DNA of 64,000 nt from Pseudoalteromonas sp049257235 (GTDB lineage: Bacteria > Pseudomonadota > Gammaproteobacteria > Enterobacterales > Alteromonadaceae): NCBI RefSeq assembly GCF_049257235.1, contig NZ_JBMMUF010000011.1:37666-101665 (forward strand). The letters run 5' to 3'. The translations under genes were made by a program, and so were the position numbers. The notes beneath the pieces were generated by a model, which searched no databases, had not been told where the DNA came from, and saw only the letters and a program-made list of their open reading frames with translations. Every line of letters begins with the position of its first letter. Position 1 is the stretch's first letter. This document shows positions 1 to 7,762 of this stretch, piece after piece.

Positions 1-642
1 GTAGGCTAAGCAGGCAATCGCAGTCATCACAGCAGTGCCATTCATTATTGCTAGCCCCTCTTTAGGACGCAATGTAATGGGTTCTAAACCCACTTGCTCG
101 AAAGCCTCCTTCGCTTTTACAACTTCACCTTTGTAAAAAACGTCTCGTTCACCGACCAATGCTCCGGCGACATAGGAAAGAGGTGTCAAATCGCCGCTGG
201 CTCCCACAGACCCTTCTTGCGGGATCATGGGCAGTATATCGTTATTAATCATGCCCTGAAGCAAATGCAATAATTCCCAGCTAACACCGGAGTAGCCTTG
301 AGTAAGTGACGTCAGTCGGGTTGCCAAAATTGCTCTAGACTGCGCCATAGAGAAGTATTGTCCCAACCCACAACCATGAAAGCGCGTTAGGTGCAAAGGT
401 AACTCTTTGACCAACTCCAAAGGAATGCCAACGGTCACCGAATCCCCATAGCCTGTAGTCACGCCATATATCACACCTTCTTTTTCAAGTAGCTCATCTA
501 AAAAGGCGACGGCCGAGTCAATTTTGCGTTTTAAATTATCGTCGTCACTAATGCTTGCTTTCACATCTGTACGTGCAAAGGCCACAATGTCCTCAATTCG
601 TAGAGGTTGTGCGCCAAAAGTGATAGATGATTGGGTAGACAC
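1..642 (-). CDS. HAL/PAL/TAL-family aromatic amino acid ammonia-lyase (3' end cut by window edge)
   Basis: N-terminal 214 residues of a MIO-dependent ammonia-lyase, which removes ammonia from Tyr, Phe or His to give the aryl-acrylate. The Ala-Ser-Gly triad that cyclises to the MIO cofactor is at residues 148-150 within GSVGASGDLTP, and the active-site Tyr motif VIYGVTTGYG is at 57-66. The substrate-selectivity pair (Ser-His in HutH, His-Leu in Rhodobacter TAL, Phe-Leu in PAL) reads Phe88-His89 by eye alignment. The start is a GTG at 640-642, with GAGGAG nine bases upstream, just after the stop of the acyltransferase at 646. It is the last visible gene of the aryl-polyene-type operon, so a role in supplying the aryl starter (from tyrosine or phenylalanine) is inferred. 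Histidine degradation is unlikely because no hut genes are near. The C-terminal part lies beyond position 1. Confidence 0.88.
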   Translation of the reverse strand, partial: MSTQSSITFGAQPLRIEDIVAFARTDVKASISDDDNLKRKIDSAVAFLDELLEKEGVIYGVTTGYGDSVTVGIPLELVKELPLHLTRFHGCGLGQYFSMAQSRAILATRLTSLTQGYSGVSWELLHLLQGMINNDILPMIPQEGSVGASGDLTPLSYVAGALVGERDVFYKGEVVKAKEAFEQVGLEPITLRPKEGLAIMNGTAVMTAIACLAY

Positions 643-645
643 TGA

Positions 646-1593
646 CTACTTCTCCTCGTTGCGCGTGATACTCTCGTCACGCTGCCAAAAATCAAAAAAA
701 TTGAACCACTGATAAGGGTATCTGAGCGCAACACTCTGCAGCTCGTTCACATAATCTTGAATGATTACTGATAAAGCGTGTTCGCGTGTCTTGCGTGGTA
801 AAGCAAGGCCATCGCTATAATGACTAAATTGCACATCATAGCCACCGTCATTGCGCATACAGAATAGCCAATAAATTGGACACTCTAACAATGCAGCAAG
901 AATAAATGGGCCTTGTGCAAAAGGTGCCTGCTCCCCGAGAAACTCAACATAGTTAACACGTCCCACCGACGAAGCGCTGGTTCTGTCGCCAACAATAACA
1001 ATGAACTCCCCCTGCTCGACTTTAGACTTTAGCAAAATTGCCAAGTCCGGTCCCATTTCAGTCACTTGGATCAAATTAACACTGACATTGGGGTTTATTC
1101 TTTGCAAGGTACGATTGAACTCAACAGCATGATGGGTAAACACTAATACATTGATCACACTTTGCGTATGGCGCATTCCTAAAGCTCGACACACCTCAAG
1201 ATTTCCAAGATGGGAGCCAATAAAAATAGCGCCTTGTTTGCGCGCTACAAGCTCGTCAAACAAATGCTGATTTTGATAATTCAACTGCGCTTCGGTGATA
1301 CGCCCTAACCACGCATCAATCTTGTCAAACGCACTATCAGCAAAAGTGCAGAAATGCTTTAAGCCAACTTTGAAACTCGGTTTTGGTAATGATGGGTCGA
1401 CATTATGAAGGTGCTGCCAGTATTTATATGATGCTCGACGAGAGTCTTTACCGCTAATATAGAAATAAAACACCACTGGGAACATAAAAATCCATAAGAT
1501 TTTACGCCCACACAATTTGTATACAGCCAATAAAAACTGCATCCCCAAATAGCTGCCGCGCTCTTGTACGCTGGACCAATGGCGTTTACTCAT
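646..1593 (-). CDS. LpxL/HtrB-family acyltransferase of the aryl-polyene operon
   Basis: A 315-residue inner-membrane acyltransferase of the lipid A biosynthesis (LpxL/LpxM) family. It has a hydrophobic segment near residues 30-47 that should anchor it in the membrane and the family HX4D/E dyad as His128...Glu133 (SHLGNLE). The ATG at 1591-1593 overlaps the TGA of the upstream glycosyltransferase (ATGA arrangement), which implies translational coupling; a longer frame back to 1671 would overlap that gene and is not used. Genes of this family sit in aryl-polyene clusters, often fused to or next to a GT2, and are thought to help build the lipid anchor that fixes the polyene in the outer membrane. 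That role is inferred from context. Lipid A acylation itself is less likely here. Confidence 0.85.
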   Translation of the reverse strand: MSKRHWSSVQERGSYLGMQFLLAVYKLCGRKILWIFMFPVVFYFYISGKDSRRASYKYWQHLHNVDPSLPKPSFKVGLKHFCTFADSAFDKIDAWLGRITEAQLNYQNQHLFDELVARKQGAIFIGSHLGNLEVCRALGMRHTQSVINVLVFTHHAVEFNRTLQRINPNVSVNLIQVTEMGPDLAILLKSKVEQGEFIVIVGDRTSASSVGRVNYVEFLGEQAPFAQGPFILAALLECPIYWLFCMRNDGGYDVQFSHYSDGLALPRKTREHALSVIIQDYVNELQSVALRYPYQWFNFFDFWQRDESITRNEEK

Positions 1594-2330
1594 GCACCAA
1601 CCTTGGGTTTGAAAAATAACAACTTCGGTATACGAACCAGCATGCCAAAGAATAAACGTGTGTGTAACCAACTAATTTTTAGGTTATCGTTGAGTGGTTG
1701 AAAGTGAGACACGCCATTTTCAGGGTATATGACCTGTGTTTCTACAAAAACGCTTGGCGTACCTTGCCAATACATGCGCACCATAACTTCAATGTCGAAA
1801 TCCATTCGTTTACCCAAATCAACCTTATCAAACAACGCAATACTGGCACTGAGTGGGTAAATTCTAAATCCACACATAGAGTCTTTAATCGAAAAACTCA
1901 GTGTTTCTACCCACACCCAAAAATGCGTAATATAACGACTGATATAACGATGCTTTGGTATCGACTCATCGTAGATTGGGCGACCGCTCACTAGTGCTTC
2001 AGGATGCGCCTTGGCGCAATCGATTAGTCGGGATATATCTGCTAAGCAATGTTGTCCATCAGCATCGACTTGCAAAGCGTGTGTGTACCCTTTGGCGAAA
2101 GCCCAGCGCAAACCACTTTGCACCGCGCCGCCTTTCCCTTGATTGGTTTGGTGGCGGATAAGCGAAACGTTCTTGTAACGCTTTTCGAGTGCGCAAAAAT
2201 GTTGATGAGCCTGCTCTTCACTGCCATCGTCCACCATGACAATATCAAAACCTTCTCCACTGAGCTGTGCTATCACACTATCAATAGCATGGGTGTGGTT
2301 GAAATTCGGAATAACGACGCACAAATTCAT
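1590..2330 (-). CDS. Family 2 glycosyltransferase of the aryl-polyene operon
   Basis: A 246-residue GT-A fold glycosyltransferase, related to dolichyl-phosphate-mannose-synthase-type enzymes. It starts with the usual VVIPNFNH strand, has VMVDDGS at about residues 31-37, and the metal/nucleotide-sugar DXD motif as Asp89-Ala-Asp91 in VDADGQ. A hydrophobic/aromatic stretch near the C-terminus (LFFGMLVRIPKLLFF) suggests membrane association. It starts two bases before the stop of the dehydratase (2333) and its own stop overlaps the acyltransferase start. In E. coli-type aryl-polyene clusters an equivalent GT2 and acyltransferase work on the lipid/sugar anchor; donor and acceptor here are unknown. 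Confidence 0.85.
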   Translation of the reverse strand: MNLCVVIPNFNHTHAIDSVIAQLSGEGFDIVMVDDGSEEQAHQHFCALEKRYKNVSLIRHQTNQGKGGAVQSGLRWAFAKGYTHALQVDADGQHCLADISRLIDCAKAHPEALVSGRPIYDESIPKHRYISRYITHFWVWVETLSFSIKDSMCGFRIYPLSASIALFDKVDLGKRMDFDIEVMVRMYWQGTPSVFVETQVIYPENGVSHFQPLNDNLKISWLHTRLFFGMLVRIPKLLFFKPKVGA

Positions 2331-2332
2331 AA

Positions 2333-2689
2333 TTACTCGCTCACCAGAACAATTCTGCCACTGGCATGCTGACCTTTCTCAGACTGATAACTGAACGTAA
2401 ACTTATTCTGATTTTTGCGCTCAAGAGTCAGCTGCACGTTAAGCTCAGGGGTCATCACAACTTGAAATTTAAGCACTTCTACATCTTGAACATGTCCATG
2501 CATATGCAAATGTTGGGCTGCATATTTAATTGCCCAATCAAGCTGAACTACACCTGCTAATATTGGCGCATCAGGGAAGTGGCCTCGAAAATAATCCAGG
2601 TTTGCAGGCAAATACAAATTAAGAGTGACTCGCTCAGATTCATGTGTTATGGCACAAACCTCAGCCTCTGTAATTACTAAATCAGACAA
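2333..2689 (-). CDS. Hot-dog 3-hydroxyacyl-ACP dehydratase (ApeI-like)
   Basis: About 118 residues with the single hot-dog fold and the FabZ/FabA-type active-site segment YFRGHFPDAPILAGVVQLDW, where His37 is the likely catalytic histidine. It should dehydrate 3-hydroxyacyl-ACP intermediates during polyene chain growth; ApeI is the family member in aryl-polyene clusters. The open frame extends upstream to 2785, but that part overlaps the AMP-ligase gene. The best start is a TTG at 2687-2689 preceded by GGAG seven bases upstream; it overlaps the last 8 bases of the ligase gene. There is no ATG at the expected place, so the start is chosen from the RBS and the normal family length. Confidence 0.82.
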   Translation of the reverse strand: MSDLVITEAEVCAITHESERVTLNLYLPANLDYFRGHFPDAPILAGVVQLDWAIKYAAQHLHMHGHVQDVEVLKFQVVMTPELNVQLTLERKNQNKFTFSYQSEKGQHASGRIVLVSE

Positions 2690-4013
2690 AATACTGCTCC
2701 AATTGTGTGTAGACGAGCTTGCCTTGGGGGTTATAAGGAAGCGACTCCAAGTATCGCCATTTCCTTGGTATGCATACAGCTTCAAATTCTGCGCTCAGCC
2801 ACAACTTAAGCGCTTGACTGATATGTTTCTTTTCAGTGACGTATGAAATAGCGTCGTTGAGTTCAACAAGCGCTCCCAAACGACCACTTTGTAACCTCAC
2901 AATAACACAGTCATCAACCCATTCGTGGGCATTTAACCTTGCTTCCATACCCACCAAATTAATGCGTTTTTCGGCCACTTTTACCGTTCTATCAGCACGA
3001 CCTTTCAGTATAAAGCGCCCATCACTCAAAACACTTCCTAGATCATCGAGTAATCTTTGCTTCTCACTAATCAATACGGAGGACAGCATAAGCTGCCTGT
3101 CACTTTGGCTAACCTCAATGCCATAAAAGGGTTGCCAAGGAGACAATGAATTATCGACAACATCTCTGTAGCCAATACCACCGGTTTCGGTAGAGCCATA
3201 TACTTGGGTAACGGGCAAACACAGTTGTTGGTATAGCCTGATAGCATCATTATCTTTAAGTGGCCCACCGGAGGAAAACACACAGGCGATATCACCTTTA
3301 TTGGCAACTAAGACATTATCTTGCGCAAGCCGCGAAAGTTGTGCTGGCGATGCAACAATGACCCACTTACCTGCAACTGCAATGCGGTTTTGTAAATGCT
3401 CTGGGTACTCATACGTCTGCATTTCTATATGATGACCAAAACGTAATGGCCATAGCAATTTAAAGAGCAAACCATAGATATGCTGGTGTGACACCATAGC
3501 GATAAACTGAGGCTCTTTTAGGTTTGTACCAAAAGTACTCTGCAGCGTCTCTAATTCCGTGTTTATAGCATGCCAACTTCGAGTGATAGCCTTTGCTGGA
3601 CCACTGGATCCAGAAGTAAAAAATATCAGATTTGTGGCCTTGTCATTGCTTGGCCAGAGCAACTCATCTTCGCTCTTAATCCCTTCGCTTTGTTCATCTA
3701 GAAGCTGCATTTTAGGTGGGACTGATTCGAGACATTCACCTGCATAAAACTCTGTTATCGTACTGAGATCGGCCAATGTTTGAGCTTGGCTATTAGGCGG
3801 TAAAATTATGTCTACATCAAGCTGCGCAAGGGCCAGCAATCGTGTAACAAACTCCATTGCATTGCTATGCCATAAAATAACTTGAGATTTGGGCGTTAGG
3901 TTACGATAGCGACTAACGTGCTTGTTGATGGACGCCAAAAATTGCTGCTTATCGATTCTTTTGGTCATGCAACTCGCAGGTTGATCAGCAAGGATCTGTG
4001 ATAACTTAAACAA
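2682..4013 (-). CDS. AMP-dependent aryl/acyl ligase loading the starter onto ACP (ApeH-like)
   Basis: A 443-residue ANL-superfamily adenylating enzyme. The P-loop A3 motif is FFTSGSSGPAKA (about residues 131-142), A5 is YGSTETGG, the hinge region reads GRFILKGRADRTVKV, and the catalytic lysine motif NPQGK lies near the C-terminus. In the aryl-polyene pathway this enzyme activates the aryl acid (4-hydroxybenzoate-type starter) and loads it on a carrier protein. The likely start is TTG at 4011-4013 with AGGGA close upstream; it overlaps the COG4648 gene by 8 bases. The residues between it and the first ATG (3968) fit the family N-terminus, which favours TTG, though ATG at 3968 cannot be excluded. 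The real substrate cannot be read from the sequence. Confidence 0.85.
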   Translation of the reverse strand: MFKLSQILADQPASCMTKRIDKQQFLASINKHVSRYRNLTPKSQVILWHSNAMEFVTRLLALAQLDVDIILPPNSQAQTLADLSTITEFYAGECLESVPPKMQLLDEQSEGIKSEDELLWPSNDKATNLIFFTSGSSGPAKAITRSWHAINTELETLQSTFGTNLKEPQFIAMVSHQHIYGLLFKLLWPLRFGHHIEMQTYEYPEHLQNRIAVAGKWVIVASPAQLSRLAQDNVLVANKGDIACVFSSGGPLKDNDAIRLYQQLCLPVTQVYGSTETGGIGYRDVVDNSLSPWQPFYGIEVSQSDRQLMLSSVLISEKQRLLDDLGSVLSDGRFILKGRADRTVKVAEKRINLVGMEARLNAHEWVDDCVIVRLQSGRLGALVELNDAISYVTEKKHISQALKLWLSAEFEAVCIPRKWRYLESLPYNPQGKLVYTQLEQYFV

Positions 4014-4575
4014 GACGTCCCTGCCTTTTTAGCCAAGTCCTAAACAACCATTCTCCAGCACCCAAAATGCCCATTAGAATATAAGCGATAAAGCCGTTGT
4101 ATAGTGTCCAAATTGAAAGGTCGTTCAAATAGATAGTGTACGTTGAGCAAATAGCATTTATGACAAAGAAGGCACACCAGATCTGCGTTACAACACGCGT
4201 GTACTTGACGCCTTGTGCACTTAAATGTGGTTCTTTGATGCGCGCAAAGCGCTCTATCATGCTCTGAGATTGAAACAAAGACATAGCAAAGGTCACAGCC
4301 ATGACCGCATTAACAACAACGGGATAGAACTGTAACCACACCGCGTCGTTGCGTACGATAGCTCCCGTGACAACTAACAGGCCGCACGCCGAAATTGGCA
4401 ATAACCAACTACCTATACCACGTGCGCCCAAAGCTAGGCCGAGACGAGTCAGTAGCAATACCGCCAACACCCATCCAACTTGTTGCTCATAACCATTACT
4501 TAAACCTAGGTACACCAAAAAAGGATATGCCAAGAAAAGTATTGATATGAGCACATTTACTATGCCCTTTAGCAT
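4006..4575 (-). CDS. COG4648-type polytopic membrane protein of the aryl-polyene operon (ApeG-like)
   Basis: A 189-residue inner-membrane protein with about six hydrophobic segments (roughly residues 5-20, 30-45, 52-68, 80-98, 130-150, 158-175). It resembles the conserved membrane protein found between the acyl carrier proteins and the AMP ligase in aryl-polyene clusters. It has no recognisable catalytic motif. Its start lies 3 bases from the stop of the upstream ACP and its end overlaps the ligase by 8 bases, so it is an integral operon member. The function is unknown; help in membrane assembly or export of the polyene lipid is an inference from position. Confidence 0.78.
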   Translation of the reverse strand: MLKGIVNVLISILFLAYPFLVYLGLSNGYEQQVGWVLAVLLLTRLGLALGARGIGSWLLPISACGLLVVTGAIVRNDAVWLQFYPVVVNAVMAVTFAMSLFQSQSMIERFARIKEPHLSAQGVKYTRVVTQIWCAFFVINAICSTYTIYLNDLSIWTLYNGFIAYILMGILGAGEWLFRTWLKRQGRLV

Positions 4576-4577
4576 CG

Positions 4578-4823
4578 TTAGCTAACTAGTTGCTCTACTT
4601 CTTTTACTACATCAGCAACCGTTCTTACTTGCTTAAATGCTTCCGGTTCGATTTTCTTGCCTGTGATCTCTCTTAGTTTCACAACTAAATCAACTGCATC
4701 GATACTATCCAGATCTAACTCTTCGTATAGGTTAGCGTCCATACTGATATCATCCGCATCGATTTCAAAGTCGTTCTCTAAAATGCCACGTAATACGTCG
4801 TAAATTTCTGCAGCAGTTTTCAT
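4578..4823 (-). CDS. Acyl carrier protein (second of two in the operon)
   Basis: An 81-residue acidic acyl carrier protein. The phosphopantetheine attachment serine is Ser40 in LDLDSIDAVDL, with the standard four-helix pattern and length. It starts with ATG at 4823, behind TTGGAATAAAAA, 14 bases after the end of the first ACP gene. Type II aryl-polyene systems use two specialised ACPs; in characterised clusters one carries the starter and the growing chain. This copy shares only the core motif with the other ACP, so the two probably have different partners. Use in ordinary fatty acid synthesis is unlikely given the operon. Confidence 0.92.
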   Translation of the reverse strand: MKTAAEIYDVLRGILENDFEIDADDISMDANLYEELDLDSIDAVDLVVKLREITGKKIEPEAFKQVRTVADVVKEVEQLVS

Positions 4824-4837
4824 TTTTTATTCCAATG

Positions 4838-5101
4838 TTAAGCGTTGTTTTTTGATTGTTCTATAAATTCAGCCAATGCATTAATAGATGCAAAGTGAGC
4901 TTTAGTTTGCTCTGAATTAGCGTCTATTTTGACATTGAACTCTTTCTTAATAGCCAGACCCAGCTCCAAAGCATCGATACTGTCTAAACCCAATCCGTCG
5001 ATAAATAAAGGTTCACTATCGTCAATATCAGAGACTTCAATATCTTCCAGATCGAGACTCGATATAATTAATTGTTTTAGTTGTAGTTTTAAATCGCTCA
5101 T
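4838..5101 (-). CDS. Acyl carrier protein (first of two in the operon)
   Basis: An 87-residue acyl carrier protein with the phosphopantetheine site at Ser41 in LGLDSIDALEL and an acidic surface typical of ACPs. The ATG at 5099-5101 overlaps the stop of the upstream acyltransferase (5098), pointing to translational coupling. It is paired with the ACP at 4578-4823, and the paired arrangement with a ketosynthase-like protein, acyltransferase and ligase is the signature of aryl-polyene-type type II polyketide clusters. Which of the two ACPs takes the aryl starter cannot be decided from the sequence. Confidence 0.92.
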   Translation of the reverse strand: MSDLKLQLKQLIISSLDLEDIEVSDIDDSEPLFIDGLGLDSIDALELGLAIKKEFNVKIDANSEQTKAHFASINALAEFIEQSKNNA

Positions 5102-5871
5102 AGTTTCGCTACTTGGTTTTTAAAATAAATTTCTAAATGTCGTGTTAAGTCTCTAGACTGCACACTCATCGGCTCATTATTCTCATTGTGCCAATGCTGC
5201 GGCTGCTCATCAGCCACAGTCATAGTAAAGTGCGCTTTGGTGGGTGCAACTTTATACCACGGAATTCCCTTGGTTAAAGTACTAGGTTGCATAGTTATCA
5301 GCACACAAGTCAGTGATGCATTACAACGCAACGCGATATTGGCTGCGCCTCTTTTAAAACGCTGTAACCGACCTTCGTCTGAACGTGTTCCCTCAGGAAA
5401 GATAATCAAGTTGTTTCCCATAGCAAGAGAGCGACAACAGTCTTCTAATAACCCTTCAGGATCAGCGTTACTGATATATCCCGTACTTTTTATCACTCCA
5501 CGCATAAACGGGTTTTTAAATAAATGTGCCTTAACAACGCAATCTGCTTTTGGTATTGATGCAATAAGTACAACAACATCGATTAAGCTTGGGTGATTTG
5601 CGAGTATAAGCCGTCCCTCTAATCGGGTAAACCTCTCTTTGTTTTTAACATGAAATCCGATAACTCCCAAGATATCCATGACATTTACAAAGAAACGAAA
5701 TGTCACATGCACCGTATGTCTAGCCTTTGCTTGCCGAAACTCTGGATTCTTGATGATTAACCTTTGTAAAGGAAACACCAATAAACTTAATACAATGCCG
5801 CCGAGGCCAAACAACGCAAAACAAAAGCCAGTTGCAAGAATCCGCCAAAGGTAGTTGATTCTCCTAACCAT
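5098..5871 (-). CDS. 1-acyl-glycerol-3-phosphate-type (PlsC) acyltransferase of the aryl-polyene operon
   Basis: A 257-residue PlsC-family acyltransferase. The catalytic HX4D dyad is His93...Asp98 in NHPSLID and the phosphate-binding FPEGTR block follows at about residues 158-163. A hydrophobic segment at about residues 12-37 anchors it to the inner membrane. It overlaps the ketosynthase-like gene by 8 bases and the first ACP by 4 bases. In aryl-polyene clusters this gene is one of two acyltransferases expected to attach acyl groups or the polyene to a lipid anchor; in this operon the other is the LpxL-type enzyme at 646-1593. The exact acceptor is not known. Replacement of housekeeping plsC is unlikely. 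Confidence 0.86.
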   Translation of the reverse strand: MVRRINYLWRILATGFCFALFGLGGIVLSLLVFPLQRLIIKNPEFRQAKARHTVHVTFRFFVNVMDILGVIGFHVKNKERFTRLEGRLILANHPSLIDVVVLIASIPKADCVVKAHLFKNPFMRGVIKSTGYISNADPEGLLEDCCRSLAMGNNLIIFPEGTRSDEGRLQRFKRGAANIALRCNASLTCVLITMQPSTLTKGIPWYKVAPTKAHFTMTVADEQPQHWHNENNEPMSVQSRDLTRHLEIYFKNQVAKL

Positions 5872-6568
5872 GACTTACACGCCACTGATCTATATGCGCT
5901 ATTTCTTTATTGAAAACTGCGTGAGCTAAAACTAATGCCTGCATCATACCGGAAGAACTTGTGTGTGCTTGTGATAGGTGAGTGATCTCACTGCAATGCG
6001 TTGCATCACCATGGGATATCACAAATGCCACACAATGATCGCATTGCGGTTCATCGGCAAACTCTTTATATAAATCTGGCAATGCTCTATCAGCATGAAT
6101 CACCATAACTCTATCAACTCCCTGGCTGTGGAGTTGTATATAGGCTTCACATAACGCCGCACTGAAGGTGTTCGCTCCGGCTGCCAAGGCAGTAATTGGA
6201 GACGTGTTCTTTGTCAAAATCGAGAGTAAGCCAACAACGGCGTTGTGAACCGACAGTCCGAATTGGGTAGGAGAAAGAGGCTCTTTTTCTACAAGTTGCG
6301 CCAGCAGGTCTGAAGTTTTATGAAGATCCCCATGGCGCGAGGAAAAAACAATAGGCATGGGCTCAGAGTCAGGGTTTACACTATGAGCACAACTAAGCAC
6401 CATCTTAGCAAAGTCACTTAGGCGACGACGTTGAATCGGTTTAACCCAACTAACATCAAGCTCAATAGCATGTTCCAATAATGAATCGGATAACTTTTTA
6501 AGTTCTTTGTTATTAACCAAGCCCGGCGGTGCTAGGTAGACAGCCAACTTTTCAACAGCACACTTCAT
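5864..6568 (-). CDS. Beta-ketoacyl synthase chain-length-factor-like protein (ketoacyl-synt_2 type)
   Basis: A 234-residue protein of the short ketosynthase-like family found as first gene in aryl-polyene clusters. Recognisable blocks are PIQRRRLSDFAKM (near residues 43-55), FSSRHGD, then SPTQFGLSVHNAVVGLLS, and ITALAAGANTFSAAL. It aligns with the N-terminal half of thiolase-fold ketosynthases but shows no catalytic Cys-His-His set, so it probably acts as a chain-length factor or partner of a true ketosynthase. That partner is not in view and should lie left of position 1. The ATG at 6566-6568 is used, with GGACTTTTGG upstream and an N-terminus (MKCAVEKLAVYLAPPGL) that fits the family; a longer frame to 6643 adds an implausible hydrophobic leader. 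It is the first gene of the operon. Confidence 0.83.
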   Translation of the reverse strand: MKCAVEKLAVYLAPPGLVNNKELKKLSDSLLEHAIELDVSWVKPIQRRRLSDFAKMVLSCAHSVNPDSEPMPIVFSSRHGDLHKTSDLLAQLVEKEPLSPTQFGLSVHNAVVGLLSILTKNTSPITALAAGANTFSAALCEAYIQLHSQGVDRVMVIHADRALPDLYKEFADEPQCDHCVAFVISHGDATHCSEITHLSQAHTSSSGMMQALVLAHAVFNKEIAHIDQWRVSHG

Positions 6569-6684
6569 TGCCAAAAGTCCATTTAACCCCAAGGCGCAAA
6601 TAGTAATTGATTGACAATAAAATAGCAAAAGCAGCCAGTACAATTAACCGGCTGTTAAGTTAAAAAATGCTATGAAACGTGACG

Positions 6685-7602
6685 TTAGACCAATTTAACA
6701 GCAATTTCATCGATTATAGCGGGCGTTTGGCTACCAACGAGGTGCTTTTTTTCTACCTCTGCCAACAGAGCAAGACCGGCTTGCTGTTGTTCTTTACTCA
6801 ATGGCACATAAGGCAGTCTGAATACAGGTTTTACCGCCCCCGTCATCGCCAAAGCCGTGTTAATAGCAATTGGGTTTGGTTCGCAGAATAACCAATTCAT
6901 CAATGGTTTCAGTTGTTCGTTCAGGGCGCTTTGCGGTTTATCCATCAAGGAACAAAATAGTTCAGGGATCAAGTTTGACGCGACCGAAATTACACCATGG
7001 GATTGATGCATGTGCACGCCATCATGGGCTTCATCATCATTACCTGACCAACAAGCGATCCCCTGCTTCTCGTAATGTGCGATGCGCTCATTGCCGCCGC
7101 ACTCTTTCATACCTATGAAGTGCTTATGATTTGCTATCTTGGCGATAAAGTCTGGGGTTAAATCTTGTCCTGTGCGCCCCGGTACGTTGTAGATAAAAGC
7201 AGGACCAATATCAAGAACGCGATTAAAATGCTCGAGCAAACCGGCCTCTGATGTTCTGCCGTAATAAGGGTTGATTTGCAAAGCCGCATGCATACCGGTA
7301 GCAAAACCATATTGTGTGGCTTTTATTGCCTCTTTGGTATTATTGCTGCCAGTGTTACCGACGATTAATAAGCGCTCGCCAAATGCTGAAACACTGTGGG
7401 CGATAAGCATTAGATGCTCTTCCCAATTCATCAACTGGCCTTCGCCAGTAGTTCCGCCAACAACAATACCGTCGACGCCAGCGGCGATTTGACGCTCAAC
7501 AAGCTCATCAAAGGTATTCAAACATATTTCGCCAGCGTCGTTATAAGGAGTTTTAATTGCTGTAATAACGCGGGCTTGTCTAATTTGCTCCATTGTTCGC
7601 AT
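6685..7602 (-). CDS. dapA: 4-hydroxy-tetrahydrodipicolinate synthase, plant-type sequence features
   Basis: A 305-residue class I aldolase-fold enzyme that condenses pyruvate with aspartate semialdehyde in lysine and diaminopimelate synthesis. The Schiff-base lysine is Lys166 in GMKECGGNER, the catalytic tyrosine is Tyr138 in IYNVPGRTGQD, and GGTTGEGQLM holds the substrate-binding threonines. Blocks such as TAIKTPY, WSGNDDE, EPNPI.INTALA and PVFRLPYVPL match what I remember of plant chloroplast DHDPS better than the E. coli enzyme. The usual gammaproteobacterial neighbour bamC is absent, so this may be a second or displaced copy. The start is ATG at 7602 after AGAGAAGCGAAGAC. It is not clearly part of the polyene operon, which begins 116 bases downstream. 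An N-acetylneuraminate lyase-type function is less likely. Confidence 0.85.
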   Translation of the reverse strand: MRTMEQIRQARVITAIKTPYNDAGEICLNTFDELVERQIAAGVDGIVVGGTTGEGQLMNWEEHLMLIAHSVSAFGERLLIVGNTGSNNTKEAIKATQYGFATGMHAALQINPYYGRTSEAGLLEHFNRVLDIGPAFIYNVPGRTGQDLTPDFIAKIANHKHFIGMKECGGNERIAHYEKQGIACWSGNDDEAHDGVHMHQSHGVISVASNLIPELFCSLMDKPQSALNEQLKPLMNWLFCEPNPIAINTALAMTGAVKPVFRLPYVPLSKEQQQAGLALLAEVEKKHLVGSQTPAIIDEIAVKLV

Positions 7603-7732
7603 GTCTTCGCTTCTCTTGTTCTGTTGTGAGTGATTTCTTATGCATGCCCTTTTGGGCTGCACAAGCATACATTATTGATTGTCTGTGTGCATTTTAATTA
7701 CTTGCAACTTAATTTCAATTGAATCACAATGA

Positions 7733-7748
7733 CTGTATATACATACAG
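7733..7748 (+). promoter_or_regulatory. LexA (SOS) box
   Basis: The site reads CTGTATATACATACAG, an exact CTGT-N8-ACAG match to the gammaproteobacterial LexA consensus, with an AT-rich alternating core. It ends 14 bases before the ATG of the DUF6058-like gene (7763), where it would cover the promoter, and lies about 130 bases upstream of the divergent dapA start. Repression by LexA and induction by DNA damage are therefore inferred for the DUF6058-like gene and possibly for dapA. Confidence 0.75.
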
Positions 7749-7762
7749 TTAATTTTATCAGC

